A stretch of 64,000 nt of DNA from Agrypnia vestita (GCA_016648135.1 JADDOH010011124.1:124001-188000), one strand, 5' to 3'. Counted from the first letter of the stretch, positions 40,601 through 51,244 are shown. Numbers and translations: made by a program. The notes: generated from the sequence alone by a model not told the origin.

Positions 40601-42840
40601 CTAATGACATGTATTTTTGTAATTAATTATATTTCACATGTACATTAATGTATATTATATATTTGTGTTTGAGTGTAGTGCGATTAGTATTTAATGGATC
40701 TATAGGTTCATGTCGTTGTTTAGAAAATGGATGTTGTGTATGAGTGAGTTTTTGAACGAAGATAACGTGTCTGCAAGAATATCAGCATATTTAATTAAGG
40801 TCGGCCTACACTAGCTATCTGACAATATTCTTGAAAAAATACTTCTGTATTATTTGATGTCCGTATCTCAAATTTGGGATATACTACAGTCAGTTACTTA
40901 ATGAAACGCTGAGGGTAAAATACGCGAAGAATTTGTTAAGTCATCCAGCGGATTCGAGCTTTGTTTCAGGTAAGTCGCAGTTTCAAAACACAAGTCTATA
41001 AAAATGTCTAAAAAATGCTAAATTAAGAGAAACCTCAAATAAGTTTTCGAAGTTTTCCGAACAATCTAGAAACTTCTAAGAATGCTTGAAAATCTACGAG
41101 AAACATTCAAACTAAAGTGAAAAGTGACGTAAAGCGGATAAGTTTATTGCGACATTATTCTGTGATTCCACAGAAATGAATAGCACAGAAAGCGGGCGTA
41201 CTGACCAGCAAAAAATTACGAAAATTCCTACCGGCGCGGCGAGCAAAAAGTGTTCGATAACTTACTTTAAATATTTCTAACTGCTTGGTTAAAACATTCA
41301 CTATGGCCCAAAAAACTCTATTTTATTTAATAAGTGTAATTTTTACTTTTGATAGAATGTGGTAAGGCAGCATACGAGCAATAATTTATATCCTCTCAAA
41401 ATGATAATTAATTAAATAAATATTGAAAATATAATAACCTCTCTCAGAAGCATGTTTGATTTTTCCATATTATGTCGATAATGACGTTGCTTGTGTGGAG
41501 CTAAAAAGTCCGACGCTGGATGGCATCGATGATATATTACACTGCGCTGGCTTGAATAAATATTTGATTTGGCTCCGAATTTCGAAAGGAGAAAAAACAA
41601 TTACTCTCTTGTTTTCCTCTGGAATGTGCATCTTTTCATGTGCATCGAATGAACGGATGTAATAATTGATTAGTAAATGTTGTTTTCATATATTTTTCCG
41701 GGATTTCTCCAGTTATATTCCTTAGCGTGTTATGTTGTGACGTGAAGGAACTTTTGAAACTTCTCAAGATATCTGCTTAAAGGGGCGGCACGAAGATCTT
41801 TGCAGCTGATGATTTCGACTGTCTTCGAAGCTGAAGAGAATATTCTATCGCAGGTTAGCGATCTTTTATTGGCGTATTTTGGTTAACTCATGTGTATTTT
41901 CAGAGCGAGGAAACGTATTTTTAATTTTTGCATATCATATTGAGAGGTATTAATTAATTGAATATTAAATTCAATAAAATGGATGGCTATTTACATGCTG
42001 TCCGCACAAACATATACAGAATGATTATTAATTATTACTTATTTTTATTTTAGTATTTTATTATGGATATCTAAATCCAAATATCTAAATTAATATTAAA
42101 GTGTGGTTCAAAAATATCGCAGTATTTCCCATGGAAGGGATGAATTGCAAACCTTGTAATGTTTTTTCCATTTATAAATAGCGTATTTATTGAGTGAATC
42201 CTCGGAATTGCGCGAAGGCTCCGCTGTAGCCGGAAGTATTTGCTCCCGGAAGCGCCGCTTGCGACATCTGTTGCGGATTTGTAAAGGTCTGCAGCGGGTA
42301 AATCGGACGTCAATATAAACTCGGGACAAAATGAAGGCTCTTATTCAAGAGTGGGGTTGTTTTCAGATACCGTCGCAGGAACTCTACGGCATGTAAATAG
42401 TTCATGTTGTACTCTGGGCGAACAATCGAAGCTGGAAAATTACAGCGGCACATGACTATTATATGCTAAGTACATCATTTTGTTTTATTTTCAGTTTACA
42501 GTATTATTTTTACCTTTCATATTCACATATTTTAGTAAATGTATCTTTTATTTTTCTAGATTGTCTATTATATAAATATGTAAATTATATTGAAGAGGGC
42601 TTCGAGTAAAATGATTTGGTACAAGATAAACTTTATTTGAAAATGGAAAATTATAGAATAAATAATGAAGGTATTAGGAAAGAATGTAAAGCTAATTTTA
42701 ACGTAATTTGAAGAATTACTTAATTAATTTTCGGAATTTTTAGACATTTTTCGTTGTAGCAGCATACTCGAATTAAATAATTACTTAGAATATACCAATA
42801 GAATTAATTATAGTTTAATAGACTAAATTTTTACTTATGT
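40601..42840. other. unassigned 2.2 kb with GC-richer islands
   Basis: No supported gene. 42180-42430 and 41750-41830 are GC-richer noncoding-looking blocks. 41034-41106 holds scattered GAA and TTC units (GAAACTTC, TTCGAAG) resembling a decayed heat-shock array. TTTCAGGTAAGTC at 40975 is a good splice-donor match without a recognisable exon. Confidence 0.4.
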
Positions 42841-42844
42841 TTTG

Positions 42845-43262
42845 TTCCCCAAAAATTATATTTATTTATTTATTTTAATGTATCCTAGTTATTGTTCATT
42901 TCCCTTTTAAATAATTATGTTTTGATTTTATCTTTTATATTTTTTGTTTATTTTATCTTCTTAACTTATTTATCTGGTGTGTTGGTTTAATTATCTTTAT
43001 TTTAAAGGTCTCTAATTGTTACTGTTTGCTTGTGTACTAATCATCGTTTATATATATTGTTCATTTCTACTGTTCATTTATTCTATATTGTTCGTTTATC
43101 TTAAATATCTTCTATTTACATTATTATTATTAATTATTTACTGTAAAACGTGTTTTATGTTAGGTATATAAAAATCCTTTTAATTTTCTTGTAATGTTAA
43201 AGCGCACTAGGACGTTTATTATTAATAAATAAATAAAATAAAATAAAGAAATTAAAAATTGG
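42845..43262 (+). repeat. LINE 3-prime UTR with TAAA tail
   Basis: T-rich sequence ending AGGACGTTTATTATTAATAA and a run of AAATA units, like the other LINE UTRs here. No coding part is kept. Confidence 0.5.
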
Positions 43263-43264
43263 TC

Positions 43265-43505
43265 GCTCAGATGGTTTGGGCATGTTGAGCGAATGAATGC
43301 GAAAGAAAGACATATGACGCAAGTGTTGACGGCGCAGGAAAGACAGGGCGACCGCGAAAGACGGGGAATAACCAGATTAACCAGATATATAAGATGGTTC
43401 TGTTAGGTGCCTCAACAAACATCTAGCATGCGTGTGTCATCGTGAAGATTGTGGCATCATATCCTCTCTGCCTATCCTCGCAGAGAAACGGCGTGATGGT
43501 AATCA
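43265..43505 (+). pseudogene. LINE family B 3-prime copy, diverged
   Basis: Starts GGTCGCTCAGATGGTTTGGG (RWFGHVERMN frame), continues with CGACCGCGAAAGACGGGG and ends in the family B terminus GAAACGGCGTGATGGT. Its tail differs more from the other copies than they do from each other, suggesting an older or sister family. Confidence 0.65.
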
Positions 43506-43540
43506 AGAAAGTGGAAATAGTTTAAAACACTTTTAATCAC

Positions 43541-44088
43541 CTATTAGAAGGCTCCATAGGTTAGGAAACGAGTATGGCTACCTATCGCATGTTTTTTCGG
43601 AAACACTAGCCGCCTACAAGAAAGCTCTTCTGGACGAATTTGGTCGTTTATAATTAATTATTGATGTCGTGTTTATCTCTTGTATTTAGATTTTTGAATT
43701 TTACATTTCATTTTATTTTACTGTTATTTTTATTGCTTCTTGAGTTTCAGATTTGATTTGTTTACAATTATTTCATTTTGTTGTAATTTTGTTGCTTCTT
43801 GAATTTCAGACATAATTATTTTAATTTGTTGTAGTTTTATTGATTGTTGAATTTCATATTTGATTTGATAACTATTATTTCATTTGATGTAATTTTGATA
43901 TACTTTATGTTATTCACTTAATGTTTTATTTTTCTTTATATATCACTTTATTAATTGTTTTTGATAGAATTATACCTTATCTCCTTTTTTTATTATTGCC
44001 TATCAATCTATAAACATCTTTATATACATTGTTTTTTTAATGGTACGTTGTACCGTGTATTAAATAAATAAATAAATAAATAAATATG
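43541..44088 (+). pseudogene. LINE 3-prime end with TAAA tail
   Basis: Open frame PIRRLHRLGNEYGYLSHVFS, ETLAAYKKALLDEFGRL, stop near 43652. It aligns by eye with the minus-strand fragment at 31323-31595 (LPRLHRLGNEY). Then about 400 bp of T-rich UTR, GGTACGTTGTACCGTG (a small palindrome) and a final (TAAA)6 tail at 44061-44086. Confidence 0.7.
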
Positions 44089-44094
44089 TGAGAA

Positions 44095-44620
44095 TTATTT
44101 TAAAAGCTCGCGCCCGACAATAGAATTACTTAAAAAATCGCTTTGTGATATGGAGCTCGCTGAACGCAGTTTTTAACTTGGAATTTTCTGGCGCTCAGTT
44201 CTATACGCGTAGCTGCCACCTCGCGTCAGTGCCTAAAAACTTCGGGCCACTACATACTTTCTATATTGTTCGAGGAACTTCTAGACCCTCCAGGTGTTTC
44301 TCTAGCTACTTTCTATTCTTTTTATTATTTATGGTAACAGTATAAATATGAGCCCGTCTCTGTAAAGCTTTATTCTTCTTCTTTTTGTGGCATATTTGTT
44401 CATCGGACGTTGGCTGTAATAGTGGTAATAAGAACTTTATTTAATGCTGCCTGGAATAACTCTACAGTAGACCAGCCAAACCAGTGTCTCAGGTTCTTCA
44501 GCCATGATGTTCTCCTTCCTCCAGAGCCCCGACTTCCGGTAATCTTTCCCTGCATTATGAGATGAAACATCTCATACTTTAAGATTTAAGGTTATTATTG
44601 TGGTCGTAAGACATATTTAA
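44095..44620. other. unassigned stretch
   Basis: GC-richer 44100-44290 with TTCGAGGAACTTCTAGA; AGTATAAATATGAGCCCG at 44337 looks like a TATA box. Perhaps an LTR fragment. No gene. Confidence 0.35.
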
Positions 44621-44622
44621 TT

Positions 44623-44859
44623 GTAAATGGCTACGGATATTTTATACAAACCGTATGCTTTTCTGAGAAACGGTTCTCGACGTCTCGTTGAAGTCATATT
44701 TAACGTCATATAATTTACGCCCCTGGAAACATTAATCAGTCCTCTCCTCCGCGGGTACAGGTCGTTCTCCTAATGATGTTGAATACGACTTCAACGAAAC
44801 GTCGAGAATCGTTTCTCTGAAAAACAAACGGTTCGTATAAAATATCCGTAACCATTTAC
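44623..44859. repeat. Penelope-related foldback
   Basis: Arms of about 80 bp at each end begin GTAAATGGCTACGGATATTT; the centre (44710-44750) is unique. The right arm carries the best hammerhead-like motif in the window. Confidence 0.8.
44764..44810 (+). ncRNA. hammerhead-ribozyme-like motif, best copy
   Basis: Stem I GTTCTC (44764-44769) pairs with GAGAAT (44804-44809; five Watson-Crick pairs plus one wobble). The core is CTAATGA (44770-44776, one change from CUGAUGA), then an extra T, stem II GTTGAA with TTCAAC (six perfect pairs, loop TACGAC), GAAA (44796-44799), CG as minimal palindromic stem III, and a GUC cleavage triplet ending at 44803. The G5 to A change in the core is expected to abolish cleavage in this copy. 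Confidence 0.65.
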
Positions 44860-44869
44860 AGTTAAATAT

Positions 44870-45510
44870 CTCATACTTCTCTGGATGTCTCATCACATGC
44901 CCGAGATATTGAAATTTTTAGATTTTTATCGTTTTAATCATTTATTTTTCTTTATTAAACCAAACCATAACATCTAACGCTATGTGGCTAGGCTTAATAT
45001 TCACAAAATATAATAATTTATAATAAAATAATATGTTACCAACTAATGACTGTTTTCATAGGCGTTCGAGTCTCGTAAGGCATTAAAGAATATAAAAAAG
45101 AAAGAATTTTTGATTTTTATAAAGAATTACAGGAATAAACAAAAATAATATCAAAATTTATCATAATTATAATAATGTTTAATAACAGAATAATAAATCT
45201 CCATTAAAAGGTTATTAGTTCTAGGCTATCATTAAGGGAGACTATTATCCCTGAAGAGTAGGCAAAGGGGGTTTGCTGGGAGGGTGAATTAGTCGGACAT
45301 TAAGGGTTGTGGAAGGCGCTAAGGAAAGGCTTTATAGGTAAATAAAATTAAAATAGAATAGGCCTTTATTGAGGAGGTAAACAATTACATATGTATGTAT
45401 ACAAATATCTCTACTACAAAAATGCATATTTTTTATCAATTTTGAAACTAAGTTAACACCAAAGGTTAAACTTCCTTTTTATAAATTCTTTCTTCACCAT
45501 TTATTTTTTC
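44870..45510. other. unassigned AT-rich stretch
   Basis: No supported feature. Confidence 0.5.
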
Positions 45511-45512
45511 AC

Positions 45513-45830
45513 AAATTTATTAATTAATTAGAAAATACATTCAGAAAAATCAAATAAACGAAAGAATATTTTAGCTGCTACCGGGATTCGAACCAACGGA
45601 TCTCCACTTTATCCGGGAATAATAATATGTATGTTGATCAATTTAAAAGAAGTCAGTACATATAAGATCGAAAATTTTTCGTTAATTTACCAAGCTGCCA
45701 TGGTGAAATTGGATAAAGCGCCATTCCCGGATAAAGTGGAGGTTCGTTGGTTCTAATCCAGGTAGCAGCAAAAATATTTTTTCGTCAATCTGATTTTTCT
45801 GTATGTCTTTTCTAATTGATTAATAAATTT
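45513..45830. repeat. head-to-head SINE-like pair
   Basis: Inverted arms of about 105 bp (AAATTTATTAATTAATTAGA on the left, complement on the right) meet around a 105 bp centre. Each arm includes a tRNA-like 3-prime half with a B box: GGTTCGAATCC on the minus strand at 45584-45594, GGTTCTAATCC on the plus strand at 45749-45759. Confidence 0.75.
45694..45769 (+). other. tRNA-derived SINE head
   Basis: GCTGCC at 45694 can pair with GGTAGCAGC at 45761-45769 like an acceptor stem. TGGTGAAATTGG is a good A box and GGTTCTAATCC a B box with one change, about 36 bp apart as in tRNA genes. No convincing anticodon arm, so it is a SINE head rather than a functional tRNA. Confidence 0.6.
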
Positions 45831-45907
45831 GTTAACAATTCACAGAACTTTGTTCTATAAACTTTGTTGCATTTTCACAATAAGAATGTGTTTTTATTAA
45901 TATATTT

Positions 45908-46235
45908 ATTAATTAAAATAAATTACAGAAGTTTCACGGAGACAAAGCTATTTATATAGGAAACGTAAAAATAAGTCTTTATAGGTGGTCCTGGGCTTAT
46001 TACCTATATGAGCTGGCTTAAGTGATCGCTTTATACAATGCAATGTTCACCAATTTGACTTTAAGAACATCTATACTTTACAAATTTTTAAATGTCGTGT
46101 ATGACCTAAATCAGTTTCTTTCATATATTCGAATGAACTATGCTAGAGATATTTTGGTCTCTCCCATGATTTGGTATACGATTTTTTTTTCTAAGTCTAA
46201 AAAAGAGTTAAGTGAAATTATTTTCAGGCGTATTT
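45908..46235 (+). mobile_element. MITE family A copy
   Basis: AAATAAATTACAGAAGTTTC, ACGGAGACAAAGCTATTTAT, TGAGCTGGCTTAAGTGATCG and AATGTTCACCAATTTGAC. The core palindrome has one substitution. The right end is unclear. Confidence 0.65.
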
Positions 46236-46454
46236 TAGTGTAATGTTAATTATTTGGAAGAATGTCAAATACACATATAAAGAAGGTTGCTTCAAGAACA
46301 CCAATTAAAATATATTCTCATTATCAAAAGTGATATCTGTATTGCAATATGGTAATGACAAAGTTTTCGACTGCAGGTGGCGGTAGTAAGAGTACAACTC
46401 ACATACGAAACAAGGTGTGCAAGTTAAACATATATACAACTTCTAAAAATGTTA
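46236..46454. other. unassigned stretch
   Basis: No supported feature. Confidence 0.45.
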
Positions 46455-46560
46455 TTGATGTGGGAGTCTATCATGGGTAGAATTGTTGAACGTTACATTG
46501 TGTAAAGTGATCATTTAAGCCAGCCGTACGATAGGTCTTAAGCCCTATAAATACCCAAAA
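46455..46560 (-). mobile_element. MITE family A, single minus arm
   Basis: GAGTCTATCATGGGTAGAAT, then AAAGTGATCATTTAAGCCAG. Adjacent to a complete copy on the other strand. Confidence 0.7.
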
Positions 46561-46569
46561 AGAATTAAT

Positions 46570-46962
46570 GTATATTATAGATGTCTCACAGAGACGAAAC
46601 TGTATGTGTTTATTATAGGAAAGTAGGTATGGAAGTCTTTTTGGGTCTACATAGGGCTTACGACCTATCGTATGGCTGGCTTAAGTGATCACTTTACACA
46701 ATGTAACGTTCGCCATTTCCACCCATGATAGAATATACCATGTCTACTTATTCTCTTCTAAGTCCATTCATGTCTACTAAGTCCTCAACGCAGTCTGCCC
46801 GAAGCATTTTCATTACCCCTAAAGGCCCACAGATGTCGCTTATTGTTCTAATGTCACTAATGAGACCTTTATAACTGATTATTATGGAATTTTTGATAGT
46901 AATTTCCATACCTACTACCCCATATAAAAAATAGCTTCATCTCTATGACACATCTATAATAT
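46570..46962. mobile_element. MITE family A, complete copy
   Basis: Starts TATATTATAGATGTCTCACA and ends with its complement TGACACATCTATAATATA. Left arm contains GGCTTAA, GTGATCAC and TTTCCACCCATGATAG; the centre holds CGAAGCATTTTCATTACCCC. Confidence 0.85.
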
Positions 46963-46964
46963 AT

Positions 46965-47170
46965 TTCGAAAAATACTTTTGTTGCCAGTTTATGTCAAAT
47001 CACCCGTCATACAATTGATGTGACCACAATCGCGCTGCTGACTATGGAGCAGGGCGGGAAAATGGGTTTAATTTGTTAAATTGGGCGGGACGGCAACGTT
47101 GCATTTTCAAAATAATGGCAAGATAGAACATGTCATCCTACATGTTTATAAATACTATTGTAATCAACGA
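46965..47170. other. unassigned stretch
   Basis: No supported feature. Confidence 0.45.
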
Positions 47171-47256
47171 AAAAATAATAATGATAAATAGCTACTAAAA
47201 AACGTGAATAAAGCAAGTTACAAGTATGGCCTGAAGATGAATAATCACAAAACAAA

Positions 47257-47529
47257 AATTCAAATTTTTCCGAATTTGCCAATCATATTATTGAGAGTAA
47301 CCATAGCTTTAATAAAAATACAGGGGTCAACATTCTTCACATTAATAGTAAAAGTAGACGCCTTAATAATTTAGACACCCTAGAGATTAAGAAAGCTGTA
47401 AATAATAATGAATCTATTATCAACAACCAAAAAAATTTAACTTACAGTCCTATTTTGAGTATGTTCCCTTTCACCCTATCACCTGTTTCTTTCGCACCCC
47501 CCACTATTTACCCCCATTTGGACACTTAA
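47257..47529 (+). pseudogene. Penelope-like protein C-terminus
   Basis: Ninety codons without a stop until 47527-47529: SNFSEFANHIIESNHSFNKN, NTGVNILHINSKSRRLNNLD, LEIKKAVNNNESIINNQ and YSPILSMF. The pattern FA.H....NH.F, then ILH...K...L..LE..EI, then LN.Q, and a hydrophobic P.L..F end is the segment after the GIY-YIG core in Penelope-like elements. The catalytic GIY-YIG and reverse transcriptase parts were lost by 5-prime truncation. The reading frame is otherwise intact. Confidence 0.75.
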
Positions 47530-47672
47530 CACTGAAGTATGATTTGTTTATAATTTTTGTAAAGTTCAATTAGTATTAAGTATGCCCTGATGAAGGAACG
47601 TCGTTTCCGAAACCGGTTGGTTTTACCAAATAAATTTTGGTGGTGTAACAAAGTTAACTAGTTTAATTATAT
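47258..47672 (+). mobile_element. truncated Penelope-like element with 11 bp duplication
   Basis: ACAAAACAAAA at 47247-47257 and 47673-47683 flanks the insert. It contains the C-terminal coding end of a Penelope-like protein and a 3-prime tail with the hammerhead-like motif. The tail (TTTGGTGGTGTAACAAAGTTAACTA) is also seen at 22119-22170 on the minus strand, linking the solitary motifs to this element. Confidence 0.88.
47585..47625 (+). ncRNA. hammerhead-like motif in Penelope-like tail
   Basis: CTGATGA (47587-47593), an extra A, stem II GGAA with TTCC (loop CGTCGT), GAAA (47609-47612), palindromic CCGG, GUU triplet, then GG that can pair with CC just before CTGATGA. Stem I is only two to three pairs, so this copy may be decayed. 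It lies 58 bp after the stop codon, which fixes its place in the element. Confidence 0.6.
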
Positions 47673-48291
47673 ACAAAACAAAAGGATCACTTGCAACGTC
47701 GAAAACGAACCAATAGAAAGAGTCACGCAATATAAGTACTTAAGTGCATGGGTGAACGAGAACTGGGATCCATCTCAAGAAGTAAAAGCTCTAATAGAGA
47801 TGGCGAGAAGTGTGTTTCTCTGAATGAGACCGCTTTTTCTAACCGTGACCTAATGACCGTAACCTAGAATGCGTATGGTTCGGTGTTATATTTTTGCTAT
47901 ACTCTCATATAGGGTAGAGGCACGGACACTTAACCAAGAACTAATCCTCAAAGTCGAGGCTCTTGTGATGTGGATCTATAGACGCATATTGAAAACTTCG
48001 TGGGTGGATAGAGTGACGAATGATGAATCTGGTGTATGGAAAAATACCGAGAAGTGCTGCGAATAATCAAGGTAAGAAAGCTGGAGTATCTCGGCATACA
48101 ATGAGAGGACCAAAATATAGTCTTAACCGACTCATCATCCAGGGGAAAATAAATTATCAAAGAGGCGAAGGAAGACGTACTATCTCGTGGCTGCGTAACC
48201 TGAGAGACTGGTATAAGTATAACTCGATTGAGTTGTTCCGCGGCGGTAAATAAAATCGTAATCGCCAGAATGATCGTCGACCTACGATAGG

Positions 48292-48850
48292 AGATTCAAT
48301 TCAATTCAATTCAATTCAATTCAATTTATTTAATGATAATATGTACATGACAAACAAAATATTTAAGGCATACATATTACGAAGTATATATCAAAAATAA
48401 AAATATTTAATAAATTAAAAATAACCGAAAATCTGGTCAAAGGTGTAGGAGAATCCCGCTTCGGGAAACCCCCTCAGACACATGGAATATATCAATACCC
48501 AAAGCAATTTTGTTCAGCATAGCTGTGGCTCTTCCAACAGGCATAACCATCGGCAGGTTGGTCCTGTATATTGGAATGTGAAAAAATCTATGCTGACGAT
48601 GTCTAGTGTAATTATCAGGAACATACAAACCAATGCTCTGCATAATTTCAGGATTATCGATCATACCACGCAACAATCGATAAAAATGTGTAATCAAATA
48701 CACATTCCTTCTAGTCTCTAAACTATTGTAGCCAAGTATACCCTGGAGAAACTCGGTTGGGTAAAGCCAAGGATAATGCCCGTACTCTCTCATGTAGAGA
48801 TATCTCAGAAACTTCTTTTGGACTTTCTCCACCATAAGAGATGGCACCAT
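48292..48850 (-). mobile_element. LINE, 5-prime truncated, with (TTGAA)n tail
   Basis: Minus-strand LINE whose 3-prime tail is a TTGAA repeat at 48296-48327 on this strand (AATTC repeats as written). About 110 bp of UTR separates the tail from the stop at 48437. The 5-prime limit is near 48850. Confidence 0.75.
48437..48850 (-). pseudogene. LINE polyprotein C-terminus, open frame
   Basis: A 137-codon frame with VEKVQKKFLRYLYMREYGHY, YPWLYPTEFLQGILGYNSLE, RRNVYLITHFYRLLRGMIDN and NYTRHRQHRFFHIPIYRTN. This is the segment after the reverse transcriptase palm in a widespread jockey/CR1-like insect LINE (IE.VQK.FLR.L..R..., LGY.SLE.RR, L.GLID.P, RTN). There is no stop or frameshift, so the copy is fairly young. 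The protein lacks its reverse transcriptase because of truncation; the first Met is not a native start. Confidence 0.85.
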
Positions 48851-48859
48851 AAGAAGAAG

Positions 48860-49355
48860 AAAAATCAGCTATTTCTTTATGTTTATTCATTGATGATTAA
48901 AATAAAAACATTGTTTGAACATGAATTGTAAAATGGATTGGGACTTGGGGACTTGGGGATTGTAAAACTGGGACTCTATAGATCTATAGAGAGGTCAATG
49001 AGCAATGAAAGGAAACACGCCCTCACCTTGTTTTCTTCCGGATCCAGGTATATGGACTGGCTCTTCCCTTATCAAAAGGGCGCTTCGTCTCGCTGTACTC
49101 TTCTGGTTCCTTTTGTTCCTTATATGAAGGATTCGTACGGTCGCGTACACACAAAGCAAAGTCACTCTTGACAAATAAGCAGATGAAATTCAAATGTTCC
49201 AAAATCAAGCAATATTGTGTTATCATAGAAACAAGATTTTAGTAGAGCGTGCAGTATGGAAAGATGTGTGTGTGTGTGGATGTGTTTGGTAACATCTGGT
49301 TCTGCACATAAAGATCGAACACATATTAATCTACTTGGTTTAAACCGCAATATTT
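48860..49355. other. unassigned stretch
   Basis: Overlapping frames on both strands at 48938-49350 have no domain. A short TGTGTGTGTGT run at 49266. Confidence 0.45.
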
Positions 49356-49361
49356 TTTATA

Positions 49362-49405
49362 ACACCGACCAGTTTCGCAACCATCGTTTCTTCTTTAGGG
49401 TAAAC
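49362..49405 (-). ncRNA. decayed hammerhead-like motif
   Basis: Minus strand: TACC, CTAAAGA, A, GAAAC-GATG-GTTGC (one mismatch), GAAA, CTGG, TC, GGTG. The TACC and GGTG ends can pair. The order matches the other copies but the core has two changes. Confidence 0.45.
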
Positions 49406-49439
49406 TACAAAATATTATTTGAGCAATTATATTTTTAAA

Positions 49440-49808
49440 AACTTGTATTTATATGTACCTGCCGACTTACATTATTTTTAACATTCTTTTAGTGTCCGTT
49501 TTTACATAGATATTTTTATATAGATATACCTATAGCTTTTTTCAAAATACTTCATTACTTCGTTATCAAATTACCTTTATTACCGTATTTTTAAATGACT
49601 CTCATGTGTAGCTATATATAATAATAAAAACTGAGGCTCCCTCATCAGACTCAAGAACTTCTCTTCACTGATGAAGTCTACATGACTACAAAGTATTAAA
49701 AAAATGTCAATTTGATATGTCAATATATTTGAACTGTATTTGTACCATATATTAAATATATATTTTTTTTTATATGTAGGTATTTAAAATTATTTCAATT
49801 ATAATGCG
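49440..49808. other. unassigned AT-rich stretch
   Basis: No supported feature. Confidence 0.5.
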
Positions 49809-49810
49809 TA

Positions 49811-50030
49811 CTAGCTGTAACCCGCCAAAAATTACGATATTTATAAATTTAGTTTTCTAAGGAATAAGTGTGTTTTAAAAAATAAAATGTATAAAAAATT
49901 TTTTTTCCGAAAAAAAAAATTTGGGAAAAAAAAATCTATAAAAAAGTTACGGATGTTACATGAAGTAACGTGGCGGACGGACGGACGAACGGAAGGAAAA
50001 ACAGACAGACAGTGAACTTATTACAACTGG
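49811..50030 (-). repeat. transposon end of unknown class
   Basis: ACTAGCTGTAACCCGCC at 49811 is, on the minus strand, a CTAGT end like a Helitron 3-prime terminus without a clear hairpin. Further in, GTGGCGGACGGACGGACGAA and ACAGACAGACAG are typical of repeat ends in insect mobile elements. Confidence 0.35.
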
Positions 50031-50635
50031 AATTTCTGTGGGCAAAAGTAACAACTGAATGAGTAAAAAAATGCAGATTTTCACGAGAGCCAAAACAAAT
50101 TTTGGAAATTTCCTTTGTTTACGATATACGTATCTCTTAAAGCCTTTGTTATTTTCGTATAATTTTTGTATCAGTAGTTTTGTTTTTAGCGAAAAAACGT
50201 CGAAAAAAGTTAAAAAATATATTTTATGACTTATCTAATATTTTCTTGCTGGATATGTATTTATAGAACAACTCTGCATACTTCACTCAAAACTCGATTT
50301 TATTCACTTATACGGTTGTTCCTTTCGCCCATAGATTAATGCACTGGGTACTTGACTTAACCACTGCTTGCATCAAATGTATGTACTATTGGTAAACCGC
50401 TGAGAGCTTCGATATGAATGGGATGATCTCATTCTATTATCATCTGTCTTTTTCTTTTATATGAAGCCAATGGTAGTGTGAGAGAGAAATATATATTTTT
50501 GCAAGTCATTCAAAACCTCTCGACGGTTGACCTACATCAACATCTCTTATCTCCCAAAAATATAAAGGTATAAATAAGTCAAGTGAATTTTTCTGTTTAA
50601 TTAAATTAATAATAATTTTCATAACTTACAGAAAT
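50031..50635. other. unassigned stretch
   Basis: No supported feature. Confidence 0.5.
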
Positions 50636-50639
50636 CACT

Positions 50640-50880
50640 TTTGTGCACTTATGTTCGGTTAATTAAGTTCACGTAAGATTAGTTAATTTTATGTAATACA
50701 TTATTTTAACTTCAGTTTTCTCAATTTAACTTTAGTTTGGTCAGTTTTATTAAGGCTTGCTTTGGTTGAGTTAGGTAAATTTTAATTTGGTTGAGTTTTG
50801 AAAAGTTTACTTTAGTTTTGTTAACTTAACTTTATTTAGTTTTCTTAAGTTAATTAAATTTTTTTATGTGAAATTTTCTA
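50640..50880 (+). repeat. degenerate TTAG/GGTT-rich array
   Basis: Repeated words TTAACTTTAGTTTGG, GGTTGAGTT and TTAAGTTAATT on one strand. Resembles the array at 27385-27590 but more decayed. Confidence 0.45.
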
Positions 50881-50884
50881 CATA

Positions 50885-51240
50885 TCTTTAACTCCCAATA
50901 AGGCCGACAGATCAATTTCAATTTAGTCAATATCTCGTATTATCACCTTCAAATTGAGGAGAATCCCTTCCGCTTGCTCCCACCGCAATAAGCCTTGAGC
51001 TTTCAAAACAAAGCTTAGACGCTTTGCGTTCAGCAGGAGCGGAAGTCACCCCCACTTAACAGCGTGTCTTTCATCCCTTAACTGCCGCGCTCCCCTTAGC
51101 CCGAGCTCCTCGGCGAGCATTAGCCACAACTATGATATTAAACAATATCGGGATAGCACCATTATGGTAATGCACAGGTGTACAACAGCGCCTTCGGCAC
51201 GGTTTTTCATGCCGTGTCTGTTAATAATAACTAGTAATAT
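50885..51240. other. GC-richer noncoding island
   Basis: 50950-51215 is GC-richer (CTTCCGCTTGCTCCCACCG, GAGCTCCTCGGCGAGC) and lacks an open frame of note. Confidence 0.3.
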
Positions 51241-51244
51241 AAAA

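Larger units (their letters stand above)
47175..48290 (+). pseudogene. LINE remnant with nested Penelope-like copy
   Basis: Before the nest: LLKNVNKASYKYGLKMNNHK, the post-YADD motif YGLK.N..KTK. After it: ITCNVENEPIERVTQYKYLS and WVNENWDPSQEVKALIEMAR, then MVRCYIFAILSYRVEAR, EALVMWIYRRILKTSW and VDRVTNDES. After further shifts come GKINYQRGEGRRTISWLRN and IVIARMIVDLR with a stop. This is the C-terminal third of a reverse transcriptase LINE of the same family as 22440-23860. Stops between 47820 and 47870 and near 48066 confirm decay. Excising 47258-47672 and one duplicated 11-mer restores continuity. Confidence 0.85.

Noticed and set aside
40975..40990. TTTCAGGTAAGTC as a host exon-intron boundary
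   Set aside because: Good donor match but no open frame or acceptor partner in context.
45694..45769. Functional tRNA gene
   Set aside because: A and B boxes and an acceptor-like pairing are present, but there is no convincing anticodon arm and an inverted related copy lies next to it, so it is a SINE head.
48296..48327. AATTC array as an independent satellite
   Set aside because: It is better explained as the 3-prime tail of the minus-strand LINE that ends there.
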